Below are positions 36,991 through 50,289 of a stretch of DNA of 64,000 nt, in pieces. The number at the start of each line of letters is the position of its first letter. The stretch's first letter is position 1. The notes under the pieces were generated by a model, which was not told where the DNA came from, searched no databases, and was given only the letters and a program-made list of their open reading frames with translations. Source of the stretch: Isoperla grammatica (taxonomy: Eukaryota; Arthropoda; Insecta; Plecoptera; Perlodidae); the NCBI GenBank assembly GCA_945910005.1, contig OX246739.1:7532001-7596000 (forward strand). Direction: 5' to 3'. The position numbers were made by a program, and so were the translations under genes.

Positions 36991-38690
36991 AATTTTCTAT
37001 CTCCGTACATCGTCATGTAAAAACGCAACTGTCGAGCTATAACATAGAAATTCCATATTATAATACATTCAACTCTAATGGGAATGACAATTGAGTGTTC
37101 GTGCATACATTATAAGTTAACCCCACGTCAATATTCTACCACGCGTACACGTGATGTAAGTTGCAAATAAGCCAAAAGCCAAGCCACCGGTTACTTTACC
37201 CCCTCAACAACTCTTTATGACTTCTGGGAAGTAAGGATGGTTAGAAGTTAGATTTGTGCGTCGCAAGAGGCGCCTCATCATTATGTATTTATTTATTTAT
37301 TTTATTGTAAGGGCACAATGCCCTCTTTAGCCTGATGAGTGATAATTGGTGAATGATAATGAGGAAGGGAGGAGGGGAAGCCTGGTACATGCACGTAGCC
37401 TACTCCTGTCGAAAAGTACCAAGGGGACCATCGGCTTTACGTCTCATCTGAAAGAACGGTGTAACTTTGACCAGTCATAAAGGTTCCTCCACTAACCTGG
37501 ACTGCCGAGCAGTTGACGAGAAGAACGAAGCTGTTACACAAGCTTTCGAACCCTCCAATCTGCTCTAACCAACGGTAGGTAGTGTTTCGGAGGTGAGTGG
37601 TCACCCATCCATCTCATCGTTAGAGTAGCGGTCTTCTAGTCAGTTATTGAGTCTAGAGAGCTTCAATGCAAGAGTAACGCGCGCCACTTGTAGCTGGCCG
37701 AGCCGGGCATGTGCTCGACAAGTTTCGACGCACTCGAGACGGAACTTGTTTGTCACATTCATTGGAAATCGATATATCGAAGTGTGTGGTCGAATACCAC
37801 AATGTTGCGTGAGTCTCGAACACCGGCCGAGTAACGACCTGAAAGTCGATGTGGACGATGGTATTGAAGATAAGACTCGAGACAGTATTGTGACTGGTGA
37901 CAGGGTTTTGTAACTCTTCGCGTCTCTCTGTCTGGCTTCGTTATATTATGTTGTGAAGTTATTCATTTTGTTTTATATTGTGATTTTATTTTCACAGTTC
38001 ACACCTGACTGATTATGCAAAATAAAACATGTATTCATTACACAATTATAAACAGCAAAAGACAAATACTGCAGAGTAATCCATATCGTCTCTATTTGCC
38101 AAAATAAAATAAAAAATATAACAAAATTATACCCATTAGTGCAAAAAGCTATGAAGCATTAATTCATTGTATGTGCTTCGCAAAGATTTGTACTAATCCT
38201 GTAGAACTGCAAGGCACACACCTCAATGCACGAGGCGCGTATTATATGACTTACTAAATACTTATATATTTAGTTTTGTGATAGGGACACAATGTGCCTT
38301 GACTTCCTATCTGCGAACTGAGAACCCTAATATTCGTATCCCACCATTATAACAACATTTATAACAATGCAATGAATACACAAATATACAATGTTTACAA
38401 ATATATTGGTGCAGGTCGTGCGAATAATGTCTTAATCATAAAACTACGGCAACCTGAGTTAAAATCCCGAATAATCGCATGTACCAATTACCGTCTCGTA
38501 TATCATGATTGCGATAATAGACACGGGAAGCAACAAGGATTAACATACGTTTTCCTCGTCGTTATTCTAAATTGCCCTTAGGTTACGACATAATGTATCT
38601 GAGTAGCAATTGAGCCCACATTTACATGCGTATGTATATGAGATGCTGTTAGTGGGAGGCATTAATGAGGCTTGGTGGAGGTGCCGGGTC
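36991..38690. other. No gene; probable degraded dispersed repeat
   Basis: The part at about 37290-37580, with a (TTTA)n run then CCATCGGCTTTACGTCTCATC, has the look of an interspersed repeat, but no second copy lies in the window. ORF 37647-37913 (88 codons) is not recognised. Confidence 0.3.
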
Positions 38691-38693
38691 CAT

Positions 38694-38960
<267 letters not shown>

Positions 38961-41900
38961 ATGGTCTTTACTCTTTATTAAAGGTGCGATTAAGGCCAGT
39001 AAGGCCTTATCTTCCATCCAACCATATACATTATATTTGCTACAATACAACACTAATTAAATAGTAAACACTAAGGTTAACATTATTTATATATATATTC
39101 TAGAATCCTCAACTACAAAAGCAGCATTTCTTTTCATACAACCCATTCATACAACACAACGAGGCATATCTTGAGCATATTATGCATGTGAGTTTGTTTA
39201 TTGAGGTCTAAACATGTGTCACGTGTGAACAAACATCGTCCTATTATCAGAGTGTTTGTTATATTGAGCTCAGTTTGTGACAAAGCTTCCCGCGCTTATC
39301 ACGGGATACGGCCAGCATTGACAAGTGCAGCGGGTATCTGCAAATATGCGGGCCCCACTCGTGAAAACACTCGATTTTGGTCTCTCGCGCGGTTGAGCGG
39401 TCCACGAGGGGTTTTATGTTTTATGCGGAGTTGCTGTGATTCACCTGAACGTGACTACTTTCGTATTGAGTTCTGTATTAAACCTGGTAGATATATCCAA
39501 AACTCAAAATTCTTCAAAACAATAAAACTTTTTAAAATTATGGTAAAATCATATTTGCCTTTCATTTCTTGTATTTCATAGGCCTACTAAATTTATAATG
39601 TTTTCAGGACAAGCAAGTGTACGATTACTTTTAAACATATAATTACTGCCTGAACCACTCAATATAATTTTTTAATTTGCATTGCAATAATTTTAACGTT
39701 TCAGTTTTTAGCATGAGGTGTCATCAACAATCACGACAGACCTTCGAGTTCAGTTGATGAACTCCGCGAGGGAGAAATGAACAAAACCACAGCCGCTTAG
39801 TTTCAATTGCGTTAACATTACGCACAGCAACGCGACAGCACTTTACGCTGTTGGGACTAAATTAGCATTGTCGGGGTGAGTTACGAGATGAGTCTACCCC
39901 CCCCCCCCTCCCCTCCCCTCCCCCCCCTTCGAGCTGTTCATCCCGCGCCAGCAACGTGGCCAACTCGCACACTGGCCACTGGACTCGGTTGTATTCTAGA
40001 TAGGGCACTATTGCTATTAATACACATGTGAAATTCAAATGTTTTAATTAATTACTATTTTAAGAAAGATACACAATATTTACAAATTTTAAAATAAACT
40101 CATGAACTATTCTAAGAGCTATAATAACCAAAAATTAATGAATATTAAATTATTTAATCGTTAAGGTTATTATTTTAAATTTTAACTAAGGAAACCCATT
40201 TTGTGACACCTTGCGGCAATACATGATGCTTCTACGACATGTGTATACAATTTTCATTTGAAACCAAAAACAATTAAGATTAAATGAAAAAATTAATTTG
40301 CACGGATTATTAGCTAAAATCAAACAGTTAATAATTTAGTGTGAATACGTCTTTGCCAATCGGAAAATGTTTGTCAAGTATTGTTTGTAAGTTGTAACAA
40401 GACGATGCTCAAAACGTAACACATGATCTAAGTGGATTGTTACGCCATTAAATAAAACACATAACGTGATGAAATTGAAAGTAATTTTTTTAATGGACGT
40501 TCCCAAACAAGCTTTCTAAAAGGCGAGACCCTCTAATGGAATTTTCTGCGTATTTCCCTTTGTGGTTGCGTTCCCAAAAAGAGCTAAGCTAGTTTGAGTA
40601 TCTCGTTAAATAAAGCCCGTATACTCTTTTCCCCCCGGTTTTTAAATCTAGCGTGTTTTTTCCGTTAGGGCGTAACAAACATATAAGGCATTGTTTTTAG
40701 TTCTAAAATTGGAACAGTTTTTATTTGGACCAAACAAATTTGACGCCACGCAAGAAGCAAGCCTATCCTCTAATCACACATTCTCATCTCACTGGGACAG
40801 ACCATCGTACTTCATGTTCACCTATAGGAGGCCAATACAACTCATACAAGGCGATCTCATGTCGGGCTTTAAACGAAACAGAATCGTACATTTTGCTATT
40901 CAGAAAGCACTCCCAACAACGACCTTAAACGGAAACAGGGTATTTTGTGAAGCGGGAGTTTTGCCCGATCGTATTTAAGGAACTCTACCATGACGAAAGC
41001 CCCCCCCCCCTCCACTCCTCATCACCATCTTTCCGGCAGACTCACAAAATATCACCGTATTTCTAAGACGCAGCATCCAAGAAATTTAATGAACGTTTGA
41101 GAATGATTCATCGAGATAACTATATACTTCTAGCAATACGGTGAGATGAAATATATATTATGGTTGATAAGGGTTCTATGTTAAAACCAGAGACAGCCTT
41201 ATCGGTGAAAGTTTAAACGAGGTGACGATTCTGAATTACATTTTCTCGGTACAGTTTTGATAACTTTATACATTGCCAAAATGTCTGTATTTTATAATTC
41301 GCAATCTGGTCCGTATGACTTGGCTGAAGGTATAGTACAGTTGAACAAAACGTTCTATGGCAACATATGAAGGGCAACATTATACACACAATATGGATTC
41401 TGTAATGTCCGCGACCATTCCTCTGTCCCCTACTAATAGTTGCAAGATCAAAATAACTGCAATAACAGGGAAGCTTAGTTACAAGCGACAACTATTTTCG
41501 GATTTAAGTTTACAAATTACAATATATGGTTGAACTAAGGCCAACCCGATGGACAATTAGGCGAGAGTCTAGTAAACCATGTTTCCTGCGGTTTTGGTTC
41601 TACTTCTGACTTGGGCATACATTTCTTGTAGCGTTATAATTTTTATGTGTCACCAGGTGTCACTCACTCACATTGTTCATTCTTATCTCTTCATCATTGA
41701 ACTTCAGGGGTCAATCGATTAAGCTGTGACTGCACCTTTTCCAACTTAGGTACGATGATATTGAAAGGTTTAATAGGAACAAAAAGTTTCTGTGTCATTT
41801 TTTTTATTGAATTCTTCTCTTTAATAACAAATTCCTATAACTCTTCCAGGTTTTGTCCTCTCACTTTTATCTCCGAACAAAACAAATTACTCTCATTCTG

Positions 41901-43200
41901 CTGCCGTGGAGCTTAAATTCAATTTTGATATTTTCCCCTTTAAAACAACATTCGTTTTTCACATGCGCTGGAACGCCGGAACGTTAATAACATAATGTGG
42001 ATATAAAAATGCGGTAGATCAAATTTCCGATTCCAATTTATTGAAAGTGTCGCTTATGCAGCGAGGCAGCTATATATACGATGTACGGGGTTATGTATAA
42101 ATTTAGCAATCCCAACGCGGCTATTAAAACTGCATTCATATGGTAATTCCCGTGCCCACAGCATCACAGTTGACTCTCGTTGTGGGACCACAACCTATAC
42201 GAGGTTTTAAATGTCCGTACGAAACGTGGGAGTGAATGTACACATGTATTGTATGGACCGGAATAAATTAAGCAATCTATTATAATAACACAGACAGACT
42301 CATTTCCCTAATGCTACAATTCAATGTATGAAACATTTCTAGTTTATCACTATTACAAAAACAACAGTAAATTAACACAAATGTATAATCAATAACACAA
42401 TTAATAATTAATTTTCATGTATTTGATTTGAAATAGCAATGTTTGATGTTGACAGAGTGTTTTAATGCCTTACTAAATGACTTCGCCTCGTCCTCATTAA
42501 TGTAAATATGACACAGCTATTTATTTGGTGCTTCGGGTCAGATTCTCCAATGTAAAGGTTTGTGTATTATTTCTTAAATTACGTTAGCGTGATATACTTT
42601 CACACTGTGACGCATATGAAGGGAAATATAACCACACACTCTCGTTGTAAACCTTTAGCGCGGTGTATATTCGGCTAGCGGTAGACCTCATCAAAGACAC
42701 AAAGGGTCCCTTTCCTTCACCAGTGGCGCCACAAGTGACCAGTGGCGCGTAGTTGAAGGTGATTACTTTGCGCTCTGGTGTGGCCTGCTGATAAGTAATA
42801 CCGCCAGAAATAACCATATCATGTGAATATGCTCGTCTAGCTTAAACCTCAGGTTTGGTTCAACGGCAAATTGACGAGAGAGTAATAACGGATTTACCAC
42901 GATTTATGTGGTTTAGTTTGGAGTCCAATACCTCTTATCTAAGAAATATATAACCCTGGTTGAGTTTTTGTTCGAAATATATTTCTATTTATAAAAATAA
43001 TTATCAAAACGTGTATATTTATAAGAATACCATGATTTTATAGTTAGTAAAACTCTTAAAAAAGTAGTAGTGGCACGATTGCTTACAATTTTGTGATATA
43101 TTTTAGAATTTTTAAACGTTTTCTGAAATTAAATGTTATTATACACTTAGTCGCCAAATAATTTGAATAATTTGATCCATAACTATCAACAGTCGTTAAT
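38961..43200. other. No gene seen
   Basis: Contains C-rich runs (39898-39928, 41002-41012) and a motif-free 126-codon ORF at 39201-39581. An acceptor-like TAATGTTTTCAG at 39608 leads to an eight-codon frame DKQVYDYF and a stop, too little to call an exon. ORFs at 40691-40978 and 42817-42584 (minus) are not recognised. Confidence 0.35.
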
Positions 43201-43214
43201 ATAACAATCCTACT

Positions 43215-43295
43215 GATGGATTGTGTCTCGTTGCTTCTGTGGATTTATTCCTGCTTCCATTGCAGAAGGTCTAGGGTTCGATTCCCGGTTATCAC
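43215..43295 (+). mobile_element. tRNA-like SINE fragment
   Basis: A B-box GGTTCGATTCC (43274-43284) lies in a stem-like context CTAGGGTTCGATTCCCGG. A weak A-box lies about 45 bases upstream. No cloverleaf is convincing. Confidence 0.35.
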
Positions 43296-43812
43296 TGGGG
43301 TTTATTAACTTCTGGATTTGACTGTAAGCCCATAATATCAACGAAGCGCATAATAAATAGTACAGCGACTACCACTTAGATTTGAAAATCAGTTCTTGTA
43401 ACTGAGTGGGTAGTTAAGTTTATTTATTTACTTTTACATATTAGAAATATTAAGCATAGAGGATGTATTGTTTATGAAAATAATATGATGCTGTATTTTT
43501 GTTAGTTCCGCAATGTGGATTAACATAATACTAAAACAAAAAAATCGCGCGGAGTAACATTTTTAAGTAAAACCACTACGATATCGAGGGAGTGAAAATG
43601 TAGAGTGGGTTTGCGTAATAATGTTGCCATTTCATGTGAACAAAAGACTAGATGGTTGATGGCTCACTTGAAAAGTAAGGGTAAGAAGCCTTTGTTAGAC
43701 TCTATTCCTCGTAGAGTGACAGACTGATATTCTTCCCTCGAGCTCAGGCCTCGTGGAGTCATCCCTATGAAATAGTAAACGCTTCAGAAATGAGCATCAC
43801 TGACACGGCAAC

Positions 43813-44178
43813 ATGGCGTATACGATGTTGCCATTCTACACCTTTTCATTTGTTTTCCTCGAGGGATTCACTTCGTCGTTTCTTCACCTTTCATCGTCTT
43901 GTTTCATATTCATGGTCGTTGTCAAAACCCGTGATAGCCTCAATGGTCTTTTCATCCCTCATAAGTCTTCTCAGCGGGTCTTCCAAGCACGGGGCGGGCT
44001 ATGTTGCTCGGCGGATCGAATTGAACGCTCTGGAAATTGTTCTTGTTTGAAAACTCGAATGCGTTTTCAGTTATATAATCTCGGTTTGTACGATTTCAAA
44101 TGGAATCAAGAATCGTTTTCCAAAATGATAAAATCTCATCCGAGAGTTCTGACTACACAAATAGAAAAGGAACCATAA
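43813..44178 (+). CDS. ORF of 121 codons, doubtful
   Basis: The longest ORF outside repeats on the plus strand besides those near 39.2 kb and 14.0 kb. It starts MAYTMLPFYTFSFVFLEGF, a hydrophobic but irregular N-terminus, and ends with a basic tail IEKEP. No domain is recognised, there is no promoter-like TATA pair upstream and no poly(A) hexamer close behind. It could equally be chance. Confidence 0.12.
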   Translation: MAYTMLPFYTFSFVFLEGFTSSFLHLSSSCFIFMVVVKTRDSLNGLFIPHKSSQRVFQARGGLCCSADRIERSGNCSCLKTRMRFQLYNLGLYDFKWNQESFSKMIKSHPRVLTTQIEKEP

Positions 44179-45204
44179 CAAGGTAAACATCATTCTACCG
44201 TTCAAGCATTGAGTTTACTAATAAGCTCAATGGTTCAAATACTAACAGTAGATCTTGTCGCCTACAATCCTGATACCGCATTCACCCTACGTTTCTTAAC
44301 TGGTCATTATATCACGCGTATAGCCACACATTGCTGAAACCGTTTGAAAACTCATCAATATTAGCACCATTGATTTTGTATTAATTTGTTACCAATCTTA
44401 AAACATGACGTTTCATTGTTGGCAATGTCTTTAAAATCCAAGTTTAGAAACAGTTTTTTCATGAACTCTTTTCACATATTGTGAAAACAAATCATTGTTA
44501 ATTTTTCTAATAAATTCCTTATATACTTGTGTAAATGTGATTGGTTAAGGATCTATAATGTCATGATACCTTGTTTGGGCGACATTTTCAAACAACCTTT
44601 TTTATGACGTAAAATAATATAAACAAAAATCTGAAATCAAAATTGTTTTTATTCAAAACATAGTCGTAATAATATACCAAACTAGTAATCGAAAACTGCT
44701 ATCGTTCTCTATAACAGGTAGTGGTTGGGTTCCGTTCAGGACTAATCGTTCGGACAGAACTGTGTTAATGTAAGGTTGGGCACTTGGGACGAATTGAATT
44801 GGATTCTATCTGGCGGAGAAGAAAACTTTGTCTATCTCATTCACACTTTCTCGCTAAAGTTTGTTGACGGGAGAACTTGAGCTGTAGCTTTGAACTTCTT
44901 CACCGGTCCCCAATTACCGAACATGGCTGAGCAACGAGTTAATTACAGAACGAAGGGGGCTACGGTTGATATCGGAAGGGCAATGGGGTAGTATGCTGAT
45001 CTAACCAGGTTAATGTTCCCTCGATTTAGCGACATTGAAGGACGCTACGTCTTCACCTTATTGGAGAATATATGCAAGGTTGGAAATATCAAGAAATACA
45101 AGAAGAAAATAACAGATTATACAATCGTGGCAGCGTTGTTGTATTTAATAATAAAAATGAAATAAAGTTGAAACACAGTTTTCAGCTAGAGAATTGAAAG
45201 AGTA

Positions 45205-45440
45205 ACTAACTTTATTCTATGTTTTAAATTTAGACCGACAGATTTCGTGAACCATTACTATCCTGCGGTAAAATTACATCGGTTTTGAACATTACTAGGA
45301 TAGCTTAATATTATTCATAATTTAAAAACTTTATTCTACGCTTTAAATTAAGACGGACAGATTTCGTGAACCATTATTATCCTGCGCTAAAATTATACCT
45401 GTTAGGAACGTTAGTACGATAGCTTATTACACGTAATTTA
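45205..45440. repeat. Diverged ~120-bp tandem duplication
   Basis: Two copies share AACTTTATTCTA, GACAGATTTCGTGAACCATTA and TATCCTGCG blocks in the same order (about 45209-45325 and 45330-45440). Confidence 0.8.
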
Positions 45441-45444
45441 AAAA

Positions 45445-47780
45445 TTAATTGGAGAAATTGTTATAAAGTTATGATAGTAAGAATATTTAGGTAGACGTGC
45501 AAAGAAAGAATACTGTAGTTGTAGTCAATGATTAAAACCGACAGTGTGTGATATGCAGTCTACCAAACAATCATGCAGTGAATGAACAAAAATATTGATA
45601 TGTAAGATTCTCAGCCATCTAAACAAGTGACGCACTATAGCTACTCATAAACTAAAGTTGCCGCCAAGTAAGTATTCACATGCTTACGAAACAGACGAGT
45701 CCAATATTACCAACTTAATTTTCTACTTTTCTAGTTCCTACCACATACTTGAAACAGGTATATTAGGAATAATTTATTACGTTTGATTCGTTGTCTTTGA
45801 TTTGTTGTTAGTTCCAGCTTCCACATGTGTATGTGGCAATTGCGAAGACCCTTTTCCAACGACATTATTTACAAGCTACTGCAACATGTGCACTTTGAAT
45901 TAGTTGATAAACTCCGCATACATGTTAGAACTATACAGGGACTACAGCTGTTTGCAACTATACGATCTCCGAGTCAAAGTTAGTTGACTATTGCCTCTAG
46001 TACCAGCTGTCACATTCTATAATGCGATCTCCTGTCGCCCCTGAACGCGGAGTTGTATCTGCATTGCATAAATAATCACACTTACACCTGATGAAAACCG
46101 CCGGCAATTATAAATACTTGACATCCGATTGCAAATGGACTCAATTTTTTATGAAAATGTGTGTTTAGTATATACGCTAGGGTCATTATGATGTATAGTG
46201 GGCGAAACGTATCGTAGTGAATGTCTGAACGGATGCCGATTTAAAACTGTTGTATCATCAATATCCTATCAATATAAGCGTGTTTATCTTCACTAATCAC
46301 TCATGAATTCACGGTAATAAACAAAAGTAAACACTTTTGCTACATTATATTCCTGAGTTAAATTCACTGAAAAATGTGTATCCTTTACATGTATTTTAAT
46401 GTTTTCTTGTTATTCGTTAAAGTCAATCAAATTTCTAAGATATTCATGGAATTTGGCTGAATCACACATCTTATTATTCGTCATCAACGTTATTTACAAA
46501 AGAAGTATGTTTTGTGTTTTAGAACTTGTTTTAGTACTAATTGAAGTAAAATAGAGTCTGCTCATTTCTTCATTGATAGAAAATGTGTAACAAGTGTTCA
46601 ACAAGACATACCGTGCGTGGTATTTAACTAGCTCAGTTTGATAAAGTGAGTCGACCAAATACGTGCACAGAGTTCCCCATTTTAAGTTTGAAGATGACAT
46701 AAAAGTTGTGTGGCGTGAGAAAACCATTATCAGCAGGACTGACGATATAGATAAAAGTTTAAAAGAAGTCAGATATAAAATCGATACAGAATGGACGCTA
46801 AAAGTTTAGAGGTGTTCACGTTAGGAGACTTTTTAAGGACGAAGTTAAACTTTACAACTTGAGAAAGTTTAATGTTGCAAGTATTGTACAAAGTGTGCAA
46901 CTGTGCATGCGGTCTTTGACACTTACTTTCAGGACGAGGAAATGCTCCAAGTATTTTAATCAACTTAACCAAAACTTAATTAAACACCAACTTAAATTTA
47001 TCCGCGAAATTTCATCACACAGGTCTACACAAGGCTACGAATTTATTATCACTTTCGCTGTCAGGAGTGACGTACTCTCTCGGGGACTTGCGCTTTCTTT
47101 AGAAATAACTACGTTCTAAATTATTCACAATTTGTGTTTTCCTGACACCATGAAACTTGGTAGCGACATAGTGTCAAAATTGGTGGTTCCAGTATAGGAT
47201 AATGTCCATAATTCACAGCGGCATCGCTTTAAACAGTAGTCTAGTGAGTAAGTTAGTAAGTTAAACAGTTTTCGGAGAAGCCAACCCAGAGAAAAAGGAA
47301 ACGCGCGAGCAACTTTAATGGCACAGAGACAGTTGCATTTGTTCGCAAAGATATTTATTTTACCTACTATTTATTACAGGAAATGGAGATTCAGCAAACT
47401 GTTCTTTCATCTTTGATAATGGCCAGTTTGTTAATGGTGACTGTTAAATTCAGGGGATTTTATTTGAGAACAGTGAAGTTTTACCCATTTATATAATATG
47501 AGCGTAAATTAGAAAATCATAGCCACGTATAATGACAATGGCACTTTAAACATCACAGAACTTAATGATGTAAATCTCACGACTAAGAAAGTTTCTTTCT
47601 GAAGGTGGGACTATCTCGCCTCGGTGGCAAAGCTCGTCACACCGGTAACACATCCGGTCTATGTTGGGCTTTGATTCAGCTAGAGCAGACATTTGCCACC
47701 TGAGTGCAAATATCGCTGCGTGGAATTCAGTGCATCGGAAGTGATGCCACTAGGAGTAAATTGAATGTAAATATAATCGC
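45445..47780. other. No gene; one tRNA-like word
   Basis: ORFs at 46494-46972 and 46859-47119 are unrecognised. A region near 47625-47700 (CTCGGTGGCAAAGCTCGTC followed by GGCTTTGATTCAGC) loosely resembles A- and B-box words and may be a decayed SINE. Confidence 0.3.
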
Positions 47781-47785
47781 TAGGT

Positions 47786-49399
47786 TTAACCGGCCAAGTA
47801 CATTACTGTGCATGCAGTAACAACATTAAGCTGGAAATCAATTATAATCGTTTCTGAGAACCAGTGGTCTATATTTTCGTTCAAACACCCAACGTACATT
47901 GAACTAACAAACTCCGTTCCTTTGGCAAGATCGCATCTTATATGCGAGTCATAAGTCAAAAACCGATGCGGTAATGTATCCAATATCTAAATTAGAAACA
48001 CTAGTTTTATAACTCAATAGAATAGACAACACACAAATAAAATCATAATATTCCCACGTCTGCTACGATGGCAAATTTTGTCACCAAGACTTGAGTCGAA
48101 AAGTATGTTGGTCGAAAAGTAAACCAGAATACATAATCCGCAAGAGAATGTAATGCCTTTTTTTAGAAATGTGTCTCTGTTCCCGTTTTTCAAATTAATT
48201 AATTAAATTGTGAAAGTGCAACAACACATTATACAAACGTTAAGTTAATTTGAAAAAGAGAATATTTTCTATTGGAACTACGAAACCAAAATTCTTCAAT
48301 AGAAGCCCTATTTTGCTGTTATAATTTCAAAGCGCTTTGGAAGCAATTCAACAGATGGAACTCGGGGGTTCTAAACGTCAGCATATTGCCAACACTATGC
48401 ATACTATCCTTGCTTTATATATACACTAGCTTGACACGGACACCCCAGCCAGAACACCAACCGTTACAACGCGACGCACAATGGGCATCGCAAGCCGTGT
48501 TCAAATGTAGCCAATCCGAGTAACAATGGAGATCAATTCCAACAATCTCTGTCCTAATTAGGTTGCACATTGAACGCCAGTTAAACCGATGCTCGACGCA
48601 TAGATCGTTCGTTCACGGCTGCCCGATAATTACGTCCAAAGCACAAAGGCAAATTGTTCATGCAAAACTGAGTCTTCTACTTATCTCAATCTGTAAGCTC
48701 TTTGTGTTTACATAGAGTAGCGGAACAAAAACACTTAGGTTGGAATTCATAGTCGGCCCCTACACCTAGGGGCACCCATTGTTGCTATGGATTTGTTTTG
48801 TTTATGGGAACTAACATGCAAACAATTGTTACCTTGGTAACAATGGGCGCCCCTAGGTGTAGGGGCCGACTATGAATTCCAACCTTAAGCCGAGTGATAA
48901 TGGGTTTTAGTACACTGACCATCTGCGATAATATATGGCCGGGAGGTCTCGCCTATGGACATATAATATATGCATGTGTAGTTAAAGTCGTATAGGGAAG
49001 TATAAGCAATGTAATGCTGTAATACGTATTCGCGTCTAGTACGTACCTGATCGGCGCATATGAAATAACAAGGACTTTTTAATTTAACTTTCTGTAAGTA
49101 TTCTACAATGTTACCGGAAAGATAATCGAATTAATGTTTATCAGAGTTTTTGCAGAGTTTCAATTAATGAATTATTTTAACATCTTTAAGTGCGATCGAA
49201 ACAATTAGCTATCCCAACACGTTCCAAAATAGGGTTCGAAATATGATTCAAGTTATATCCTCACCTCTTCGTACGGCCTTGACTGTGGATGCGAGTCTTT
49301 GTAGACTTCACATTCGTAGCAAGGAGCTCTTTGACCTTCGGCCCACTCCAACCCCGGCATCACAGAGAGCACCACGATAGCCTTCAGTACGCCAGCCAT
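47786..49399 (-). CDS. Secreted cysteine-containing protein, two coding exons (family unknown)
   Basis: The first coding exon (49399-49265) reads MAGVLKAIVVLSVMPGLEWA, then EGQRAPCYECEVYKDSHPQS and RPYEE, and ends in phase 0 at GAAGAG/GTGAGG. The first 22 residues form a signal peptide, and the mature N-terminus carries a CYEC pair. The next exon (47986-47786) follows TGTTTCTAATTTAG, also in phase 0, and continues ILDTLPHRFLTYDSHIRCDL to a stop, for 111 residues in all; GTACGT or GTAATG inside it could be earlier donors to unseen exons. A mature start with C-x2-C is seen in Ly6/three-finger secreted proteins, but the remaining cysteines do not clearly fit, so I do not assign it. The 5' acceptor is TGTCTGTGTTGCAG at 49411. 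A TATA promoter and non-coding exon near 57.1 kb on the same strand probably belong to this gene. Confidence 0.5.
48738..48884. mobile_element. 147-bp MITE with TTA duplication (PIF/Harbinger-like)
   Basis: Near-perfect terminal inverted repeats of about 50 bases, starting GGTTGGAATTCATAGTCGGC, fold the element into a long hairpin. TTA flanks both ends (48735-48737 and 48885-48887). It sits in the predicted intron between the two coding exons of the minus-strand secreted-protein gene. The near identity of the arms suggests a young insertion. Confidence 0.85.
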
Positions 49400-49560
49400 T
49401 TTGTTCAGCCCTGCAACACAGACACGACCTTGAGTCTAGTACACCTCCTGATTACAGAGCGCACCACGATAGTCTTCAGTACGCCAGCCATCTTGTTCAG
49501 CCCTGCAATACAGACATGACCTTGAGTCTAGTACACCTGCTGACTACAGAGCGCACCACA
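49369..49560 (-). repeat. 92-bp tandem duplication of an exon's acceptor and start
   Basis: The unit, read on the minus strand, contains an acceptor (TGTCTGTGTTGCAG), the leader GGCTGAACAA, the ATG and about ten codons beginning MAGVLK. A second copy has its ATG at 49491, exactly 92 bases upstream of the coding ATG at 49399, and a third partial copy reaches 49560. The upstream copies do not stay open: from the second ATG the frame stops after about 28 codons, just after crossing the next acceptor. Confidence 0.9.
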
Positions 49561-49741
49561 GGGGGTGTGATTAATAAGCCTATGCATGCACCCCACCAAG
49601 TGGCAGACATCCTTACAAAATACAAATGTTTTTAAAGAACGCCAACGAATCTGTTGATGCTTGAAGATAAGTTAATTAATAATTAGATAAGAATATGTGG
49701 TCTGAATGAGAATAGAGTAGGGAAATTATACATTATTGTGT

Positions 49742-50062
49742 TGTGTATATAAACAACCATGCGTCACATACCACAGATAACAGGGTAAGTACAATTCCAA
49801 AGTTTGACAGGCTGTCACACATAGTAGCGATTTGTAAGAGAACCTGAGTATATTTAACTATTTTGATTCCATCGTAGTAATCTTTATTACATATGTTTTA
49901 AGTATATACAAACAAACCTACGTGACATACCACAGATTTTGAGATAATTACGGCAGTTTGACGGGCTGTCATTATAAATTACGTAATGTCACACACAGTA
50001 GAGACTTGTAAGAGAACCTGAGTATATTCATTTAATTTGATCCATTCTAATTAATCCCAGTT
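49742..50062. repeat. Diverged ~160-bp tandem duplication
   Basis: Two copies (about 49742-49890 and 49899-50062) share GTATATA-C-AAAC, GACATACCACAGAT, GTTTGACGGGCTGTCA-like and TTGTAAGAGAACCTGAGTAT blocks. The second copy has a short insertion. Confidence 0.8.
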
Positions 50063-50122
50063 ACGTCTTATTTAAGTATTATCTTGACAGCAAAAATTCA
50101 CCCTTTTCGTTTCATGGCCACT

Positions 50123-50285
50123 AAGAATAGACTAGATGCATTCTGGTGGAAAGAAAATGGACTATTATGAGGAGGATTTTGATGTCAATTGTTAATTATT
50201 GTTGTTTTGTTATTATTATTAATCATAAGTGGCGCAGATAAGGAGAATGCTTAGCAGCGCTGTCTGTTAGGTATGAGTCTCCAAT
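50123..50285 (+). repeat. Dispersed repeat family, copy 2
   Basis: Matches copy 1 from AGACTAGATGCATTCTGGTGG through GTTATTATTATTAATCATAA to GCTTAGCAGCGCTGTCT, in the same orientation. Confidence 0.75.
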
Positions 50286-50289
50286 TGCT

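Noticed and set aside
39201..39581. 126-codon ORF as a gene
   Set aside because: No domain, signal peptide, promoter pair or splice context; the latter part is AT-rich and low in information.
49742..49790. TATATAAAC plus ACAGG/GTAAGTAC as a promoter and first exon
   Set aside because: The segment is one half of a diverged tandem duplication whose other copy lacks both signals.
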